64,000 bases of DNA from NCBI RefSeq assembly GCF_001307105.1, contig NZ_LGYN01000027.1:186001-250000 (forward strand), given 5' to 3'. The DNA comes from Bacillus australimaris. Lineage in GTDB: Bacteria; Bacillota; Bacilli; Bacillales; Bacillaceae. Shown piece after piece: positions 37,767 to 47,086 of the stretch; position 1 is the first letter of the stretch, and each line of letters begins with the position of its first letter. The translations under genes were made by a program, and so were the position numbers. The notes beneath the pieces were generated by a model. That model saw nothing but the letters and a program-made list of their open reading frames with translations. It did no database searches and had not been told where the DNA came from.

Positions 37767-40700
37767 AGATCAAAGCATACAAACCATTCTAGTCATCGGG
37801 TCTGGTCCAATCATCATTGGTCAGGCAGCAGAATTTGATTACTCAGGAACACAAGGCTGTATGGCCTTAAAAGAAGAGGGCTACAAAGTCATTTTAGTGA
37901 ATAACAATCCGGCCACCATTATGACAGACGAGTCGTTTGCTGATGAAATTTATTTTGAACCGCTTTCAGTTGATTCAGTGACAAGAATTATTGAAAAGGA
38001 AAAACCAGATGGTCTTTTAGCCAATCTTGGCGGACAGACCGCTTTAAACCTTGCTGTCGAATTAGAAAAAGCCGGTGTGCTGAAAAAGCATGGGGTGAGC
38101 CTGCTCGGAACGTCAGTTGAAACAATTGAAAACGGTGAAGATCGAGAGAAATTCCGTGCTCTCATGAAGCATTTGAACGAACCTGTGCCAGATAGTGAAA
38201 TTGTGGATAATGCAGAAGATGCCCTTCAATTTGCAAAAGAAGTAGGCTTCCCAGTCATCCTAAGACCAGCATACACACTTGGCGGTAAAGGCGGCGGAAT
38301 CGCTCTAACTGAAGAAGCGTTTATGCCGCTTATTGAAGGAGCTCTTCTAGCGAGCCCGATTCACCAGTGTTTAGTTGAAAAAAGCATAGCTGGCTTTAAA
38401 GAAGTTGAATATGAGGTCATGAGAGACCGTCAAAATACGTGTATCACGGTATGTAACATGGAAAATATCGATCCAGTTGGTGTGCATACAGGAGACTCGA
38501 TTGTTGTTGCACCTTCCCAAACATTAACGGATCAGGATTATCAAATGCTACGTTCAGCGAGCCTTAAAATCATTTCAGCGCTGGATGTAGTCGGCGGCTG
38601 CAATATCCAATTCGCTCTTGATCCACTCAGTAAAGAATACTTTGTCATTGAGGTCAATCCTCGGGTCAGCCGTTCCTCGGCTCTTGCATCAAAAGCGACA
38701 GGCTATCCGATTGCGAAAATGGCAGCAAAACTTGCGGTGGGCTATACACTAGACGAATTGAAAAACCCGCTCACAGGAACAACCTATGCTAGTTTTGAGC
38801 CGGCACTTGATTATGTTGTCGTAAAATTCCCGCGCTGGCCGTTTGATAAATTTAAACAGGCAGACCGTAAATTAGGCACAAAAATGAAGGCTACTGGCGA
38901 AGTCATGGCGATTGATCGTAATTTAGAATCAGCCATACAAAAAGCAGTTGCATCACTTGAAATTAAAACAAAAGGCTTCCACCTGCCAGAACTGAAAGAC
39001 CAATCGACTGAACAATTATTTGAACTCATCAAAACACCAGACGATCGACGGTTTTTCGCTGTCATGGAGCTTCTTTCAAGACAAGAAACGGTTGAAACGA
39101 TTCATCAAATGACGAAAATGGATCGATTCTTCTTACATGTGTTCCAAAATATGATCACACTCGAACAAGAATTGAAGGAGCATAAGGGGACGCTTTCGAA
39201 AGACATTTTGAAAAAAGTGAAGGAAAAGGGCTTCCTTGATGAAACCATTGCTCTTCTTACAGGTCAAACAGAAGAATCAATCAGACAGCTTCGTCAAGAA
39301 TATGGCATTGCTGCTTCGTTTAAAATCGTTGACACATGTGCGGCGGAATTTGATGCAAAAACGAATTACTTCTATTCCACGTACTTTGGCAAAAGTGATG
39401 GTGAGCATCAGGAGAAAACAAAGCAGCGTGCACTCATCATTGGGTCTGGTCCAATTCGAATTGGGCAGGGAGTCGAGTTTGATTATAGTGCCGTTCATGG
39501 CGTTCTTACTTTGCAAAAGCTTGGGTTTGAAACCATCATGATGAACAACAATCCAGAAACGGTCAGTACCGATTATGAGATTGCAGATCGTTTATATTTT
39601 GAGCCGATTACATTAGAGCACATCTTAAACGTTGTAGAAGCAGAACAAATCGATTTCGTCATCGTCCAATTTGGCGGACAGACTGCGATCAACGTAGCAG
39701 AAGGCTTAGAAAAAGCCGGCGTCACATTGTTAGGCACGTCCTTTGATACATTGGATGCGCTTGAAGATCGTGATTTGTTCTATCAGCTTCTTGATGAACT
39801 GAACCTGCCTCATGCAAAAGGAGATACCGCTCATTCAAAAGAAGAAGCACTCGCACATGCGAAAAGCATCGGTTATCCTGTATTAATTCGCCCATCGTAT
39901 GTCATTGGCGGAATGGGAATGATCGTTGTTCAGTCAGAAGCACATTTAGCGTCTCTGCTTGATCAGCCAGATCATTTGCCGTACCCAATCTTAATTGATG
40001 AGTACGTTACTGGAAAGGAAGTTGAAGTAGATCTTATTTCTGACGGAAAAATGATCTTCATTCCAACAATCGTGGAGCATATTGAAAAAGCGGGCGTGCA
40101 CTCAGGTGACAGTTTTGCTATTTTACCAAGTATCTCGATCAGTGAGGCTATTAAAGAGCAGGTGCATTGCGCGTCTGAGCAAATAGCGAAGAAACTAGCG
40201 TTCAAGGGCATTATGAATATCCAATTTGTTATCAAAGGTGATAAGGCGCTTGTTTTAGAGGTGAACCCTCGGGCAAGCCGTACTGTGCCAGTCGTCAGTA
40301 AGGTAATGGGCATTGACATGATCCCGATGGCCACTCAATTATTAGCTGGTGCAACCCTCGAAGAGCTGAAACCTGCAACGAAAAACAAAGGGGGAACAGC
40401 GGTTAAATTCCCAGTGTTCTCATCACATGCCATTCAAGATATTGATCTTAAGCTGACACCTGAAATGAAAGCAACAGGTGAAGGAATGTGTGTAGGCAAG
40501 AACGCCGAAAGCGCATTGAAAAAAGTGTTTGCACCAATCTGGAAGAAAAAAGGAAGCCTCTTTATACAAGGCAGCGAGCAACTAATAAATGAAGCGAAAC
40601 ATGCAGGCTTTGATGTCTGGACTGGCAGCTTTGAATCTTGGCTGCAGAACGAAGATAAATCCCTTCATATTCATTTAGGGGAAGACGAAGTGGCAAAAGA

Positions 40701-40839
40701 GCAGCGTGTCAAAGCGCTCACACATGGCGTCCAAGTTCTCACTGAATATGAAACAGTTCAAGCATTTCTGCAAGGGAAACATGGAGATGTGTCACCAGTA
40801 TCGCTCCATGAATTATATAAAAAGGAAGTGACGGCATGA
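37759..40839 (+). CDS. carB: Arginine-specific carbamoyl-phosphate synthase, large subunit
   Basis: This 1026-residue protein has duplicated ATP-grasp halves, each opening with a GSGPIIIGQ / GSGPIRIGQG segment (start and about residue 560). The ATP-binding loops are LGGKGGGI and IGGMGMIVV, and the metal-binding Glu residues are in VIEVNPR and VLEVNPR. It is slightly shorter than the roughly 1070-residue pyrimidine or E. coli enzymes, mainly in the C-terminal allosteric domain. This fits the arginine-specific type. It overlaps argF by 4 bp. Confidence 0.94.
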   Translation: MPKDQSIQTILVIGSGPIIIGQAAEFDYSGTQGCMALKEEGYKVILVNNNPATIMTDESFADEIYFEPLSVDSVTRIIEKEKPDGLLANLGGQTALNLAVELEKAGVLKKHGVSLLGTSVETIENGEDREKFRALMKHLNEPVPDSEIVDNAEDALQFAKEVGFPVILRPAYTLGGKGGGIALTEEAFMPLIEGALLASPIHQCLVEKSIAGFKEVEYEVMRDRQNTCITVCNMENIDPVGVHTGDSIVVAPSQTLTDQDYQMLRSASLKIISALDVVGGCNIQFALDPLSKEYFVIEVNPRVSRSSALASKATGYPIAKMAAKLAVGYTLDELKNPLTGTTYASFEPALDYVVVKFPRWPFDKFKQADRKLGTKMKATGEVMAIDRNLESAIQKAVASLEIKTKGFHLPELKDQSTEQLFELIKTPDDRRFFAVMELLSRQETVETIHQMTKMDRFFLHVFQNMITLEQELKEHKGTLSKDILKKVKEKGFLDETIALLTGQTEESIRQLRQEYGIAASFKIVDTCAAEFDAKTNYFYSTYFGKSDGEHQEKTKQRALIIGSGPIRIGQGVEFDYSAVHGVLTLQKLGFETIMMNNNPETVSTDYEIADRLYFEPITLEHILNVVEAEQIDFVIVQFGGQTAINVAEGLEKAGVTLLGTSFDTLDALEDRDLFYQLLDELNLPHAKGDTAHSKEEALAHAKSIGYPVLIRPSYVIGGMGMIVVQSEAHLASLLDQPDHLPYPILIDEYVTGKEVEVDLISDGKMIFIPTIVEHIEKAGVHSGDSFAILPSISISEAIKEQVHCASEQIAKKLAFKGIMNIQFVIKGDKALVLEVNPRASRTVPVVSKVMGIDMIPMATQLLAGATLEELKPATKNKGGTAVKFPVFSSHAIQDIDLKLTPEMKATGEGMCVGKNAESALKKVFAPIWKKKGSLFIQGSEQLINEAKHAGFDVWTGSFESWLQNEDKSLHIHLGEDEVAKEQRVKALTHGVQVLTEYETVQAFLQGKHGDVSPVSLHELYKKEVTA

Positions 40840-41786
40840 GTCAAGTCGACGTGCAACCAGTATTATACGGGAAAGACTTTTTATCATTAAAAGATTTCTC
40901 TATCAATGACATTACTTATTTAATTGAAAAAGCAGAAGAAATGAAACAAAACCCATATCAAGATTTATTTAAAGGGAAAACGTTAGCGATGATTTTTGAA
41001 AAATCTTCCACGAGAACCCGTGTATCGTTTGAAGCGGGAATGACGCAGCTAGGAGGGCATGCGCTCTTTCTCAGCTCAAATGATTTGCAAATAGGCAGAG
41101 GAGAAACCATTAGTGATACGGCGCAGGTACTGTCTGGCTATGTAGACGGCATTATGATCCGGACCTTTGAACATGAGAAAGTAGAAGAGCTTGCACAATA
41201 CGCGTCCATTCCTGTCATTAATGGATTGACTGACTACTCACATCCATGTCAGGCACTTGCTGATTTATTAACGATTAAAGAAACAAAAGGGACGTTAAAA
41301 GGAATCAAAGTCGCCTATATCGGTGACGGAAATAACGTGGCTCACTCCTTAATGGTTGGCTGTGCGCAGCTCGGCTGTGACATTGCAGTTGCATCTCCAA
41401 AAGGCTATGAACCACTTCAAGAAGTAACAGACACTGCCCGTGAGTTTGCAAAACAATCAGGCGCAGAAGTCACCGTTACGACAGATCCCATCGCAGCTGT
41501 GCAAGATGCAGATGTTATTTATTCCGATGTGTTTACAAGCATGGGGCAGGAAGCAGAAACAGAGAAACGCCTTGCTGAATTTAAAGAATATCAAGTCAAT
41601 GACGAACTGATGAGTCATGCAGCAAAGGACTATATTTTCCTTCATTGTCTCCCAGCACATCGCGGAGAAGAGGTGACGGCAGACATTATTGACGGGCCTC
41701 ACTCAAAAGTATTTCAACAGGCAGAAAATCGTCTGCATGTGCAAAAAGCGTTAATCAAAGAACTCATGTATCAACCATCTAAATAA
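40836..41786 (+). CDS. argF: Ornithine carbamoyltransferase
   Basis: This 316-residue enzyme has the carbamoyl-phosphate loop EKSSTRTRVSFE, the HPCQALADL motif, DGNNVAHSL and the ornithine loop HCLPAHRGEE. It makes citrulline from ornithine and carbamoyl phosphate. It is the last gene of the operon and ends at a strong terminator; argG and argH are elsewhere. Confidence 0.95.
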   Translation: MSQVDVQPVLYGKDFLSLKDFSINDITYLIEKAEEMKQNPYQDLFKGKTLAMIFEKSSTRTRVSFEAGMTQLGGHALFLSSNDLQIGRGETISDTAQVLSGYVDGIMIRTFEHEKVEELAQYASIPVINGLTDYSHPCQALADLLTIKETKGTLKGIKVAYIGDGNNVAHSLMVGCAQLGCDIAVASPKGYEPLQEVTDTAREFAKQSGAEVTVTTDPIAAVQDADVIYSDVFTSMGQEAETEKRLAEFKEYQVNDELMSHAAKDYIFLHCLPAHRGEEVTADIIDGPHSKVFQQAENRLHVQKALIKELMYQPSK

Positions 41787-41789
41787 ATC

Positions 41790-41825
41790 AAAAAGTCCCT
41801 GACTCGTATGAGCAGGGACTTTTTG
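41790..41825 (+). terminator. Terminator of arginine operon
   Basis: An 11-bp stem AAAAAGTCCCT/AGGGACTTTTT with an inner CTC/GAG pair lies 3 bp after argF, with a T tract. Confidence 0.92.
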
Positions 41826-41888
41826 CATAAAGGATTGGAGAGGCAAGTGACGGGACATAATAACATCAATCGAGAAAGGAGGATGAAA

Positions 41889-42068
41889 ATGGGTCAGCAG
41901 CATCAATTTAAATCAGGGAATAAAGCACCCAATAATGGAGTGTATATCGAGATCGGTGAAACTGGTAGTATGGTGAAAGATCCTTTAAAGATTAAGCTTA
42001 AAGCAGGCGATGTCTTTCCTGATAACTCGAACCATAATCGAGTTTGGACCTACCAAAGAAAGCCGTAA
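41889..42068 (+). CDS. yjzC: Small YjzC-family protein
   Basis: This 59-residue protein contains QFKSGNKAPNNGVYIEIGETG and ends NHNRVWTYQRKP. Length and position match B. subtilis YjzC. ATG 41889 has AAAGGAGG 6 nt upstream, whereas ATG 41883 abuts that site. Function is unknown, and expression in sporulating cells has been reported for the family. Confidence 0.88.
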   Translation: MGQQHQFKSGNKAPNNGVYIEIGETGSMVKDPLKIKLKAGDVFPDNSNHNRVWTYQRKP

Positions 42069-42103
42069 GTAATTGACTAAGAGTCATAAGGAATAAGTCT
42101 TTA

Positions 42104-42128
42104 GAGGCATGTGTCATGCCTCTTTTTT
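42104..42128 (+). terminator. Terminator of yjzC
   Basis: An 8-bp stem GAGGCATG/CATGCCTC with TGT loop is followed by TTTTTTCT. Confidence 0.88.
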
Positions 42129-42231
42129 CTATATAATAAAAAGCAATTAAGTTCCAATTTTCAAATAAATAGTATGGAAAAAATTTAGCTAAAATGAGTA
42201 ATTGGAAAATATTGTTGAAAGGATTTGTGTG

Positions 42232-43497
42232 ATGGAAAAGATGAATCTCAGTGAAAGTGTTTGGAATAAACGCTTCACCTCATTATTCATATCAAGACTC
42301 ATTAAAAACACAGGGGAAAGTTTTGCTTTTACATCCGTCCTTTGGCTATTGATTTTAAGAGGGGATGGAGCGCTTGGTACAGGACTTCTTCTAGCAGTAA
42401 CAGTTCTTCCTTCATCTTTGTTAGCCCCAATACTAGGACCTCTTATGAAAAAGCACCATTTGCCAAAATGGATGTTTGCTTCAGACGTTGTTCGAGCAAC
42501 AATTGTACTGATTATTCCACTCCTGCACTTTTCGCATCTATTGCCTCTATGGTTATTGATCTCATTAATGGTTATTCAATCGGCAACTGGTGCAGCATAT
42601 AATCCAGCTTCTGTGGCCATCTTACCGCAGATTGTTCCGAAGCATCTGATTCAAAAAGCAAATGCGATCCTGCAATCTTCCTTTGAGATTGTCGCACTTG
42701 CAGCAGTGATGGTGGCTGGTCTTTTGGTTAAATTAATTGGACCTGCAGATACACTGCTGATCACAACTGCCTTATTTATCATTTCTGGTCTGTTTATTAT
42801 CGGTGTCAAACTAAAGAAAACCGATGAAGAAAAAACAGCAGGCATCAAACAAGCGAAGAATACATATTTGTATAACTTAAAAAGAGGGTTTCTCGTTGTC
42901 AAAAACCATCACATTTTATTTGCATTGACGCTGTATTGTATCTTAATGAATGTCGCAGCAGCTCCGTGGCAGGCACTATCGGCTGTATACGTAGCAGAAG
43001 CGCTGCAAAGTGACTCTATGGTGTATTCCATATTAAGAGGCGTTGCCGCAGTTGGTGCGTTTATGATGGGCTTTGCTCTGGCGAAGGTGAAAATTAAGAG
43101 ATTTGGTTTGTTCTTTATTGTCGCTGGCATGATTGAAGGGGCTGCGTTTTTTATGACAGGGATGAGTACATGGCTCCCAGTTGTTCTACTTGCTTCCTTT
43201 ATTTTTGGAGCTGCTGTCAGTGCGATCAATGTACCGGAAATGGTCATCATTCAAACATCTGTTGACCAAGAGGATCAGCCGCAAGTATATGCCGTGATCA
43301 ATGCATCATCAAATGTTTTCCTTCCGCTTGCAGCTGTCGTATCAGGCGTCCTGGCAGAAAGATTTGGAGCGGGGCCTGTCATTGCCGGAGGAGGGGTTCT
43401 CGAAATTTTATCAGGTATTGCAATCTTCCTGTTTACAGGGCTTGCGAAAAGCCATTTGTCACTAGACAAAGAGAAGTCCGAATCCGTCGAGGTGTAA
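42232..43497 (+). CDS. MFS efflux transporter (MefA/MFS_3-type)
   Basis: This 421-residue major facilitator protein has about twelve membrane segments. The opening SVWNKRFTSLFISRLIKNTGESF and the NPASVAILPQIVPKHLIQKANA segment are typical of the MFS_3 macrolide-efflux-like group. Substrate is unknown. ATG 42232 has GAAAGGA 8 nt upstream; an upstream in-frame start at 42202 lacks one. It is flanked by terminators, so monocistronic, and it interrupts the yjzC-yjzD neighbourhood of B. subtilis 168 as I remember it. Confidence 0.82.
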   Translation: MEKMNLSESVWNKRFTSLFISRLIKNTGESFAFTSVLWLLILRGDGALGTGLLLAVTVLPSSLLAPILGPLMKKHHLPKWMFASDVVRATIVLIIPLLHFSHLLPLWLLISLMVIQSATGAAYNPASVAILPQIVPKHLIQKANAILQSSFEIVALAAVMVAGLLVKLIGPADTLLITTALFIISGLFIIGVKLKKTDEEKTAGIKQAKNTYLYNLKRGFLVVKNHHILFALTLYCILMNVAAAPWQALSAVYVAEALQSDSMVYSILRGVAAVGAFMMGFALAKVKIKRFGLFFIVAGMIEGAAFFMTGMSTWLPVVLLASFIFGAAVSAINVPEMVIIQTSVDQEDQPQVYAVINASSNVFLPLAAVVSGVLAERFGAGPVIAGGGVLEILSGIAIFLFTGLAKSHLSLDKEKSESVEV

Positions 43498-43503
43498 ACC
43501 ATA

Positions 43504-43535
43504 AAAACCCCCTGTATGTTAAGACAGGGGGTTTT
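43504..43535 (+). terminator. Terminator of MFS gene
   Basis: A 12-bp stem AAAACCCCCTGT/ACAGGGGGTTTT has an 8-nt loop. Confidence 0.9.
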
Positions 43536-43565
43536 AGCGTGCGCTTTTCAATCACGCTGAAAAAA

Positions 43566-43600
43566 GAAAAAGAGCTAAAACATCATTTCAGCTCTTTTTC
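43566..43600 (-). terminator. Terminator of yjzD
   Basis: An 11-bp stem GAAAAAGAGCT with its complement and a 13-nt loop lies 20 bp beyond the yjzD stop on the minus strand. Confidence 0.75.
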
Positions 43601-43619
43601 AAACATTGTTTCTTACATA

Positions 43620-43814
43620 TTAAGAGTGTTTTGTTGAACTTTCCGTTTCTTTCATTGGACTTACTTCAGCAAAGATGAATAAAATAACCGTAAACACGAC
43701 TGCAAGAATGGAAGTCAAAGTAAAATCATAAGCAGCTCCATTCATAGAGGCAACGATGTAACCAGCCATATGTGTCAGCAGAAAAGTCCAAATGAGGGTG
43801 ATAATATAATGCAT
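43620..43814 (-). CDS. yjzD: Small DUF2929-like membrane protein YjzD
   Basis: This 64-residue protein has two membrane helices (about 2-24 and 32-50) and a short polar tail with EVSPMKETE. Length, topology and place match B. subtilis YjzD (DUF2929). The ribosome site is AAAGGACGG. Function is unknown. Confidence 0.82.
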   Translation of the reverse strand: MHYIITLIWTFLLTHMAGYIVASMNGAAYDFTLTSILAVVFTVILFIFAEVSPMKETESSTKHS

Positions 43815-44027
43815 AATCCCACCGTCCTTTATGTAACAATCTATTGATTATCATACCATAGATGCAAGTGAAGGGAAAAGACTGTTTTTCCGCCTTTATG
43901 TGACCATTTTGAGACCTTCTGCTATAAAAATAAAAAGAATTCTTCTGTCTTTAGGGGATTTCCTTATTCCTACAAGAGTTGTTGTTCATATCATAGAAAG
44001 CAGAATCACTGAAAGGAGGCTGGCCAT

Positions 44028-44768
44028 ATGGGTGTAAGCGAACGTTTTTTTCAGCTTGGTTCCCAGTGGAACATCATTCACCTTCCTCAAAAACCAAATG
44101 GCTTTGGCATTCTGATCCTCGGTGACCGAAATCACTTTGTGCAGGAAAATACATCATTCTGGCTTCAGCATTATGGAAGAAACCAGCTCTTAACTGCCTT
44201 AAAGGATGAAGGATATACATTGTTTAATAGCCATCTTCATGGGAATCACTGGGGATGCGAAGATGCCGTTTTTAGTGCCAAGCAGCTCGTGCATCACACA
44301 TTAAAACATGAAATATTAAACCGAGAAATTCATGTGCTCGCAGAGGGAATGGGCGCACTTGTTGCCATGAGCCTTGCTGAGGAGATGCCAGAAGTGCTAA
44401 GGTCCATTGCGATGGTGAATCCATGCCTGCATCTGAGTGCACAAAGAGAAAGAGAAAAGGAACACAAATTCTTTTATAAGCAGCTGATCAAAGAGTTAGC
44501 ACAGAGCTATGGCTGCTCTGAAAAGGAAGCTGAAACGTATCCACTGCCTTCTTGCCCTGTACATTCTGCTCATGTACCGATCCATATTTGGCAAAGACTA
44601 AACGGCGCACCGTATGCATACGAACTTCATGCAAAACCTTTTATTGATCAGCATATGAAGAATCCAGAACATTGTCAGGTCGATCTTACGCTGCATATGT
44701 TTGATCATCCGAGAAGAATCTTTCAATCCATTCACAAGTTTTATAAATCGCATGAAAGAGAATTGTAA
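44028..44768 (+). CDS. yjaU: Alpha/beta-hydrolase-like protein YjaU
   Basis: This 246-residue protein has an alpha/beta-hydrolase outline. The usual serine elbow GxSxG is replaced by AEGMGALVAMSLAEE, so the nucleophile appears to be missing; catalytic activity is therefore doubtful. SHLHGNHWGCEDA may form the loop after strand beta3. AAAGGAGG precedes the ATG. Position between yjzD and yjaV identifies it. Function is unknown. Confidence 0.78.
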   Translation: MGVSERFFQLGSQWNIIHLPQKPNGFGILILGDRNHFVQENTSFWLQHYGRNQLLTALKDEGYTLFNSHLHGNHWGCEDAVFSAKQLVHHTLKHEILNREIHVLAEGMGALVAMSLAEEMPEVLRSIAMVNPCLHLSAQREREKEHKFFYKQLIKELAQSYGCSEKEAETYPLPSCPVHSAHVPIHIWQRLNGAPYAYELHAKPFIDQHMKNPEHCQVDLTLHMFDHPRRIFQSIHKFYKSHEREL

Positions 44769-44784
44769 TGAATAGGATGATAAC

Positions 44785-44816
44785 AGCCCTTCACGGAAAG
44801 GGCTCTTCTTTTTATT
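44785..44816 (+). terminator. Terminator of yjaU
   Basis: A 7-bp stem AGCCCTT/AAGGGCT with a 6-nt loop precedes CTTCTTTTTATT. Confidence 0.75.
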
Positions 44817-44841
44817 CGATATTAAAAAAGGGGACATGAAC

Positions 44842-45417
44842 ATGGAAACAGGACTGATCATAGGGGCTGACGCGTTTTTTGGCCTGACACTTTGTGAATA
44901 TATGATGAAAGAGGGTATTCAAGTGGATATCACGCGCCCTCATGATCATACAGAAGAACAAAAGCTACTGTTAGAAGAGCGAATGATGTGGCTTGGCAGA
45001 AATGATCTCATCCGTGTCATTGACTTTCAGAATAGCAAAGACACGTATGATCTCATTTTTATTCAATCAGAGGAACGGCATAAAAGGCAGGAAGACATCA
45101 AAGCAATGCATGGCATGTACCGCATTCTTTACGAAAAACCAGAGCGCGAATCAGCCGAACAGAATGTGCCGTCTGTTATTCTTCCTCGCATGTTCGGACC
45201 GTGGACACTCAATGAAGAGAGAACAAAGCATGATGATTCATTTTTTGTAGAAGATGTGGCAAAGGACTTGTTAAAATGGGCTTCGGACACCGATCAAAGT
45301 AAGGAAATGACGCATGAATTGAAGGTGAAAAGCCAAACAGATGACAAACAAGTGGAAGAATTGATTGCAGAATGGAAAAGACAAAACTCAACAATTTTCG
45401 ACAAAAAGCAAGAATGA
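44842..45417 (+). CDS. yjaV: NAD(P)-binding-like protein YjaV
   Basis: This 191-residue protein starts METGLIIGADAFFGLTLCEYM, resembling the Rossmann glycine motif of extended SDR proteins, and has LPRMFGPWTLNEE. It is short for an active epimerase. ATG 44842 is spaced 8 nt from GGGG; ATG 44836 is too close. It is located upstream of med, as in B. subtilis. Function is unknown. Confidence 0.75.
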   Translation: METGLIIGADAFFGLTLCEYMMKEGIQVDITRPHDHTEEQKLLLEERMMWLGRNDLIRVIDFQNSKDTYDLIFIQSEERHKRQEDIKAMHGMYRILYEKPERESAEQNVPSVILPRMFGPWTLNEERTKHDDSFFVEDVAKDLLKWASDTDQSKEMTHELKVKSQTDDKQVEELIAEWKRQNSTIFDKKQE

Positions 45418-45508
45418 TCTTCCATCTTATCTTTTTTCAGTATAAAATAAACCTATATTTAACATACAGGTTCATGCCTGCATGTTGTCAAAGGGAGTTG
45501 AACATGGC

Positions 45509-46471
45509 ATGAAGTACCAACGGCTTGTCATGATCTTTTCGTTCCTTCTTCTATTGTCTGCCTGCTCGCAGGCGCCTTTAAAGGGAAAAATTGAGAAGGT
45601 GGGTTTACTCGTCCCCGACACGATTAATGATCAAGTTTGGGGAACGAAAGGTTATAAAGGCTTATTAAGTATCCAATCAACATTCGGTGTAGATGTTTAT
45701 TATAAGGAAGGAATGGTCGACAAGGAGAAAATCGTTGATGCCATTGAAGAATTCCATAAAAAAGGAGTCAATTTAATTATTGGCCATGGCAATGAATACA
45801 GCGAGATTTTTAACTTGATCAGTGAAGATTATCCAAATATACAATTTATTACGGTCAATGGAAACAAGCCTCAAGCAGACAATGTCACAAACGTGACGTT
45901 TAAAGGTGAAGCGATGGGCTTTTTCGGAGGCATGACAGCTGCCCATATGTCTAAAACAAAAAAGATTGGTATTCTTGCTACATATGATTGGCAAAGTGAA
46001 GTAGACGGCTTTATCAAAGGAGCAAAATATCAAGACGAACATGTACAAGTGTTAGCAGAATTTGTTGAAAACTGGGATGATGCTGACAAAGCTGTGGAGC
46101 TCTATCAAAAATTAAAAAAGCAGGGCGTAGATGTTGTGTATCCAGCAGGTGATGGTTATAATATCCCTGTTATTGAACAAATCAAAGCCGATAATTTATC
46201 AGCGATTGGGTATGTCACCGATCAATCGAACCTCGGCAGCCATACGGTCTTAACAAGCACTGTACAGCATGTTGATAAAGCGTACAGTCTCATTGCAAAA
46301 AAGTTTAATGAAGGTAAGCTAAATGAACAAAGTGAGTACTCCTTTGACTTTAAAGAAGGAGTGATCGAGATGGGTAAATTTAGCTCCACCATAGACAGCA
46401 CTTTTGTGAAAGAACTTGAAAGTGATATTGCGTCTTACAAAAAAACAGGCAAACTGCCGAATGAAAAGTGA
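45509..46471 (+). CDS. med: Med, BMP-family lipoprotein, positive regulator of comK
   Basis: This 320-residue lipoprotein has a short signal ending LLLLSACSQ, followed by a Bmp/PnrA-type periplasmic-binding fold: VGLLVPDTINDQVWGTKGYKGL (in pieces), NLIIGHGNEYSEIFNLI, MGFFGGMTAAHM, GDGYNIPVIEQIKADN. In B. subtilis Med promotes competence through ComK. ATG 45509 is preceded by AAGGGAG at about 11 nt. The gene is 10 bp ahead of comZ and co-transcribed with it. It is a paralogue of the lipoprotein at 22627. Confidence 0.9.
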   Translation: MKYQRLVMIFSFLLLLSACSQAPLKGKIEKVGLLVPDTINDQVWGTKGYKGLLSIQSTFGVDVYYKEGMVDKEKIVDAIEEFHKKGVNLIIGHGNEYSEIFNLISEDYPNIQFITVNGNKPQADNVTNVTFKGEAMGFFGGMTAAHMSKTKKIGILATYDWQSEVDGFIKGAKYQDEHVQVLAEFVENWDDADKAVELYQKLKKQGVDVVYPAGDGYNIPVIEQIKADNLSAIGYVTDQSNLGSHTVLTSTVQHVDKAYSLIAKKFNEGKLNEQSEYSFDFKEGVIEMGKFSSTIDSTFVKELESDIASYKKTGKLPNEK

Positions 46472-46481
46472 GGAGACGACC

Positions 46482-46673
46482 ATGCAGCACGAAAAATCGA
46501 TGGAGTTTTTACAGATTGCTATGAAGTATTTTCCGCAGGCGAAGGAAGAATTAGATAAAGCAGGCATTCAGCTTGAGCCTGAAGCTCTTCAGCCGCTTCT
46601 ATCATTGTTTACATCTGTTATGCACGAAGCATACGAGCTTGGAAAAGCAGATGCAGAAAAAGCCACAGAATAG
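46482..46673 (+). CDS. comZ: ComZ, competence regulator
   Basis: This 63-residue helical protein (MQHEKSMEFLQIAMKYF, HEAYELGKADAEK) has the ComZ length and sits directly after med. ATG 46482 follows GAGGAG. In B. subtilis ComZ lowers comG expression. The terminator overlaps its end. Confidence 0.9.
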   Translation: MQHEKSMEFLQIAMKYFPQAKEELDKAGIQLEPEALQPLLSLFTSVMHEAYELGKADAEKATE

Positions 46674-46687
46674 TGGCTTTTTTTTAT
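46657..46687 (+). terminator. Terminator of med-comZ
   Basis: A 10-bp stem AAAAAGCCAC/GTGGCTTTTT has a 6-nt loop that contains the comZ stop. Confidence 0.9.
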
Positions 46688-46917
46688 GATAATTTTTTCT
46701 TGAAGGCACTGATCATAGGACCAACATCTTTAAACACAGGCTTCAACTCATCAATGGAGTTCATAATGTTCCCAATTTGATTCATGACATGCATGTAGTC
46801 AATTGAGTCATCACTTGAAGATGTCTCCGCACGTTCCTCCTTGGCTTCTGTCTTTTTTTTCTCCTTTTCAAGCGGCTGCCCAAACATCATCGTTGAGAAA
46901 ATATCTTTTTGCGCCAT
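46684..46917 (-). CDS. yjzB: Small hypothetical protein (YjzB position)
   Basis: This 77-residue soluble protein has a charged linker (KEKKKTEAKEERAE) and a C-terminal helical pair (IDYMHVMNQIGNIMNSIDELKPVFKDVGPMISAF, read in pieces). The latter recurs in several small Bacillus proteins. It lies on the minus strand between comZ and fabHA, as expected for yjzB. The ribosome site is AAAGGAACA. Function is unknown. Confidence 0.7.
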   Translation of the reverse strand: MAQKDIFSTMMFGQPLEKEKKKTEAKEERAETSSSDDSIDYMHVMNQIGNIMNSIDELKPVFKDVGPMISAFKKKLS

Positions 46918-46991
46918 ATCACATGTTCCTTTCTATTATTGGTATATCATTAATCTATGAAAAAAGTGAGAGGAAAGGTTAGACGTTTGTA

Positions 46992-47036
46992 TTGCCAAGG
47001 AGAAAAAAATAAGGTAAAATTAGTACCAGATACTAA
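46992..47036 (+). promoter_or_regulatory. fabHA promoter with FapR operator
   Basis: TTGCCA (46992-46997) and TAAAAT (47015-47020) are 17 bp apart. TTAGTACCAGATACTAA at 47020-47036 is a near-perfect FapR box, abutting the -10. Malonyl-CoA relieves FapR repression in Bacillus. Confidence 0.9.
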
Positions 47037-47086
47037 TATAAGATCACAATATCACATGCTCGTATGAGTAAAAGGAGTCTTATTCA

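Noticed and set aside
41808-41888. N-terminal extension of yjzC
   Set aside because: It would run through the argF terminator; the ribosome site AAAGGAGG fixes ATG 41889.
45504-45512. ATG-GCA-TGA mini-ORF directly before med
   Set aside because: Two codons overlapping the med start; it could tune initiation, but nothing else supports it.
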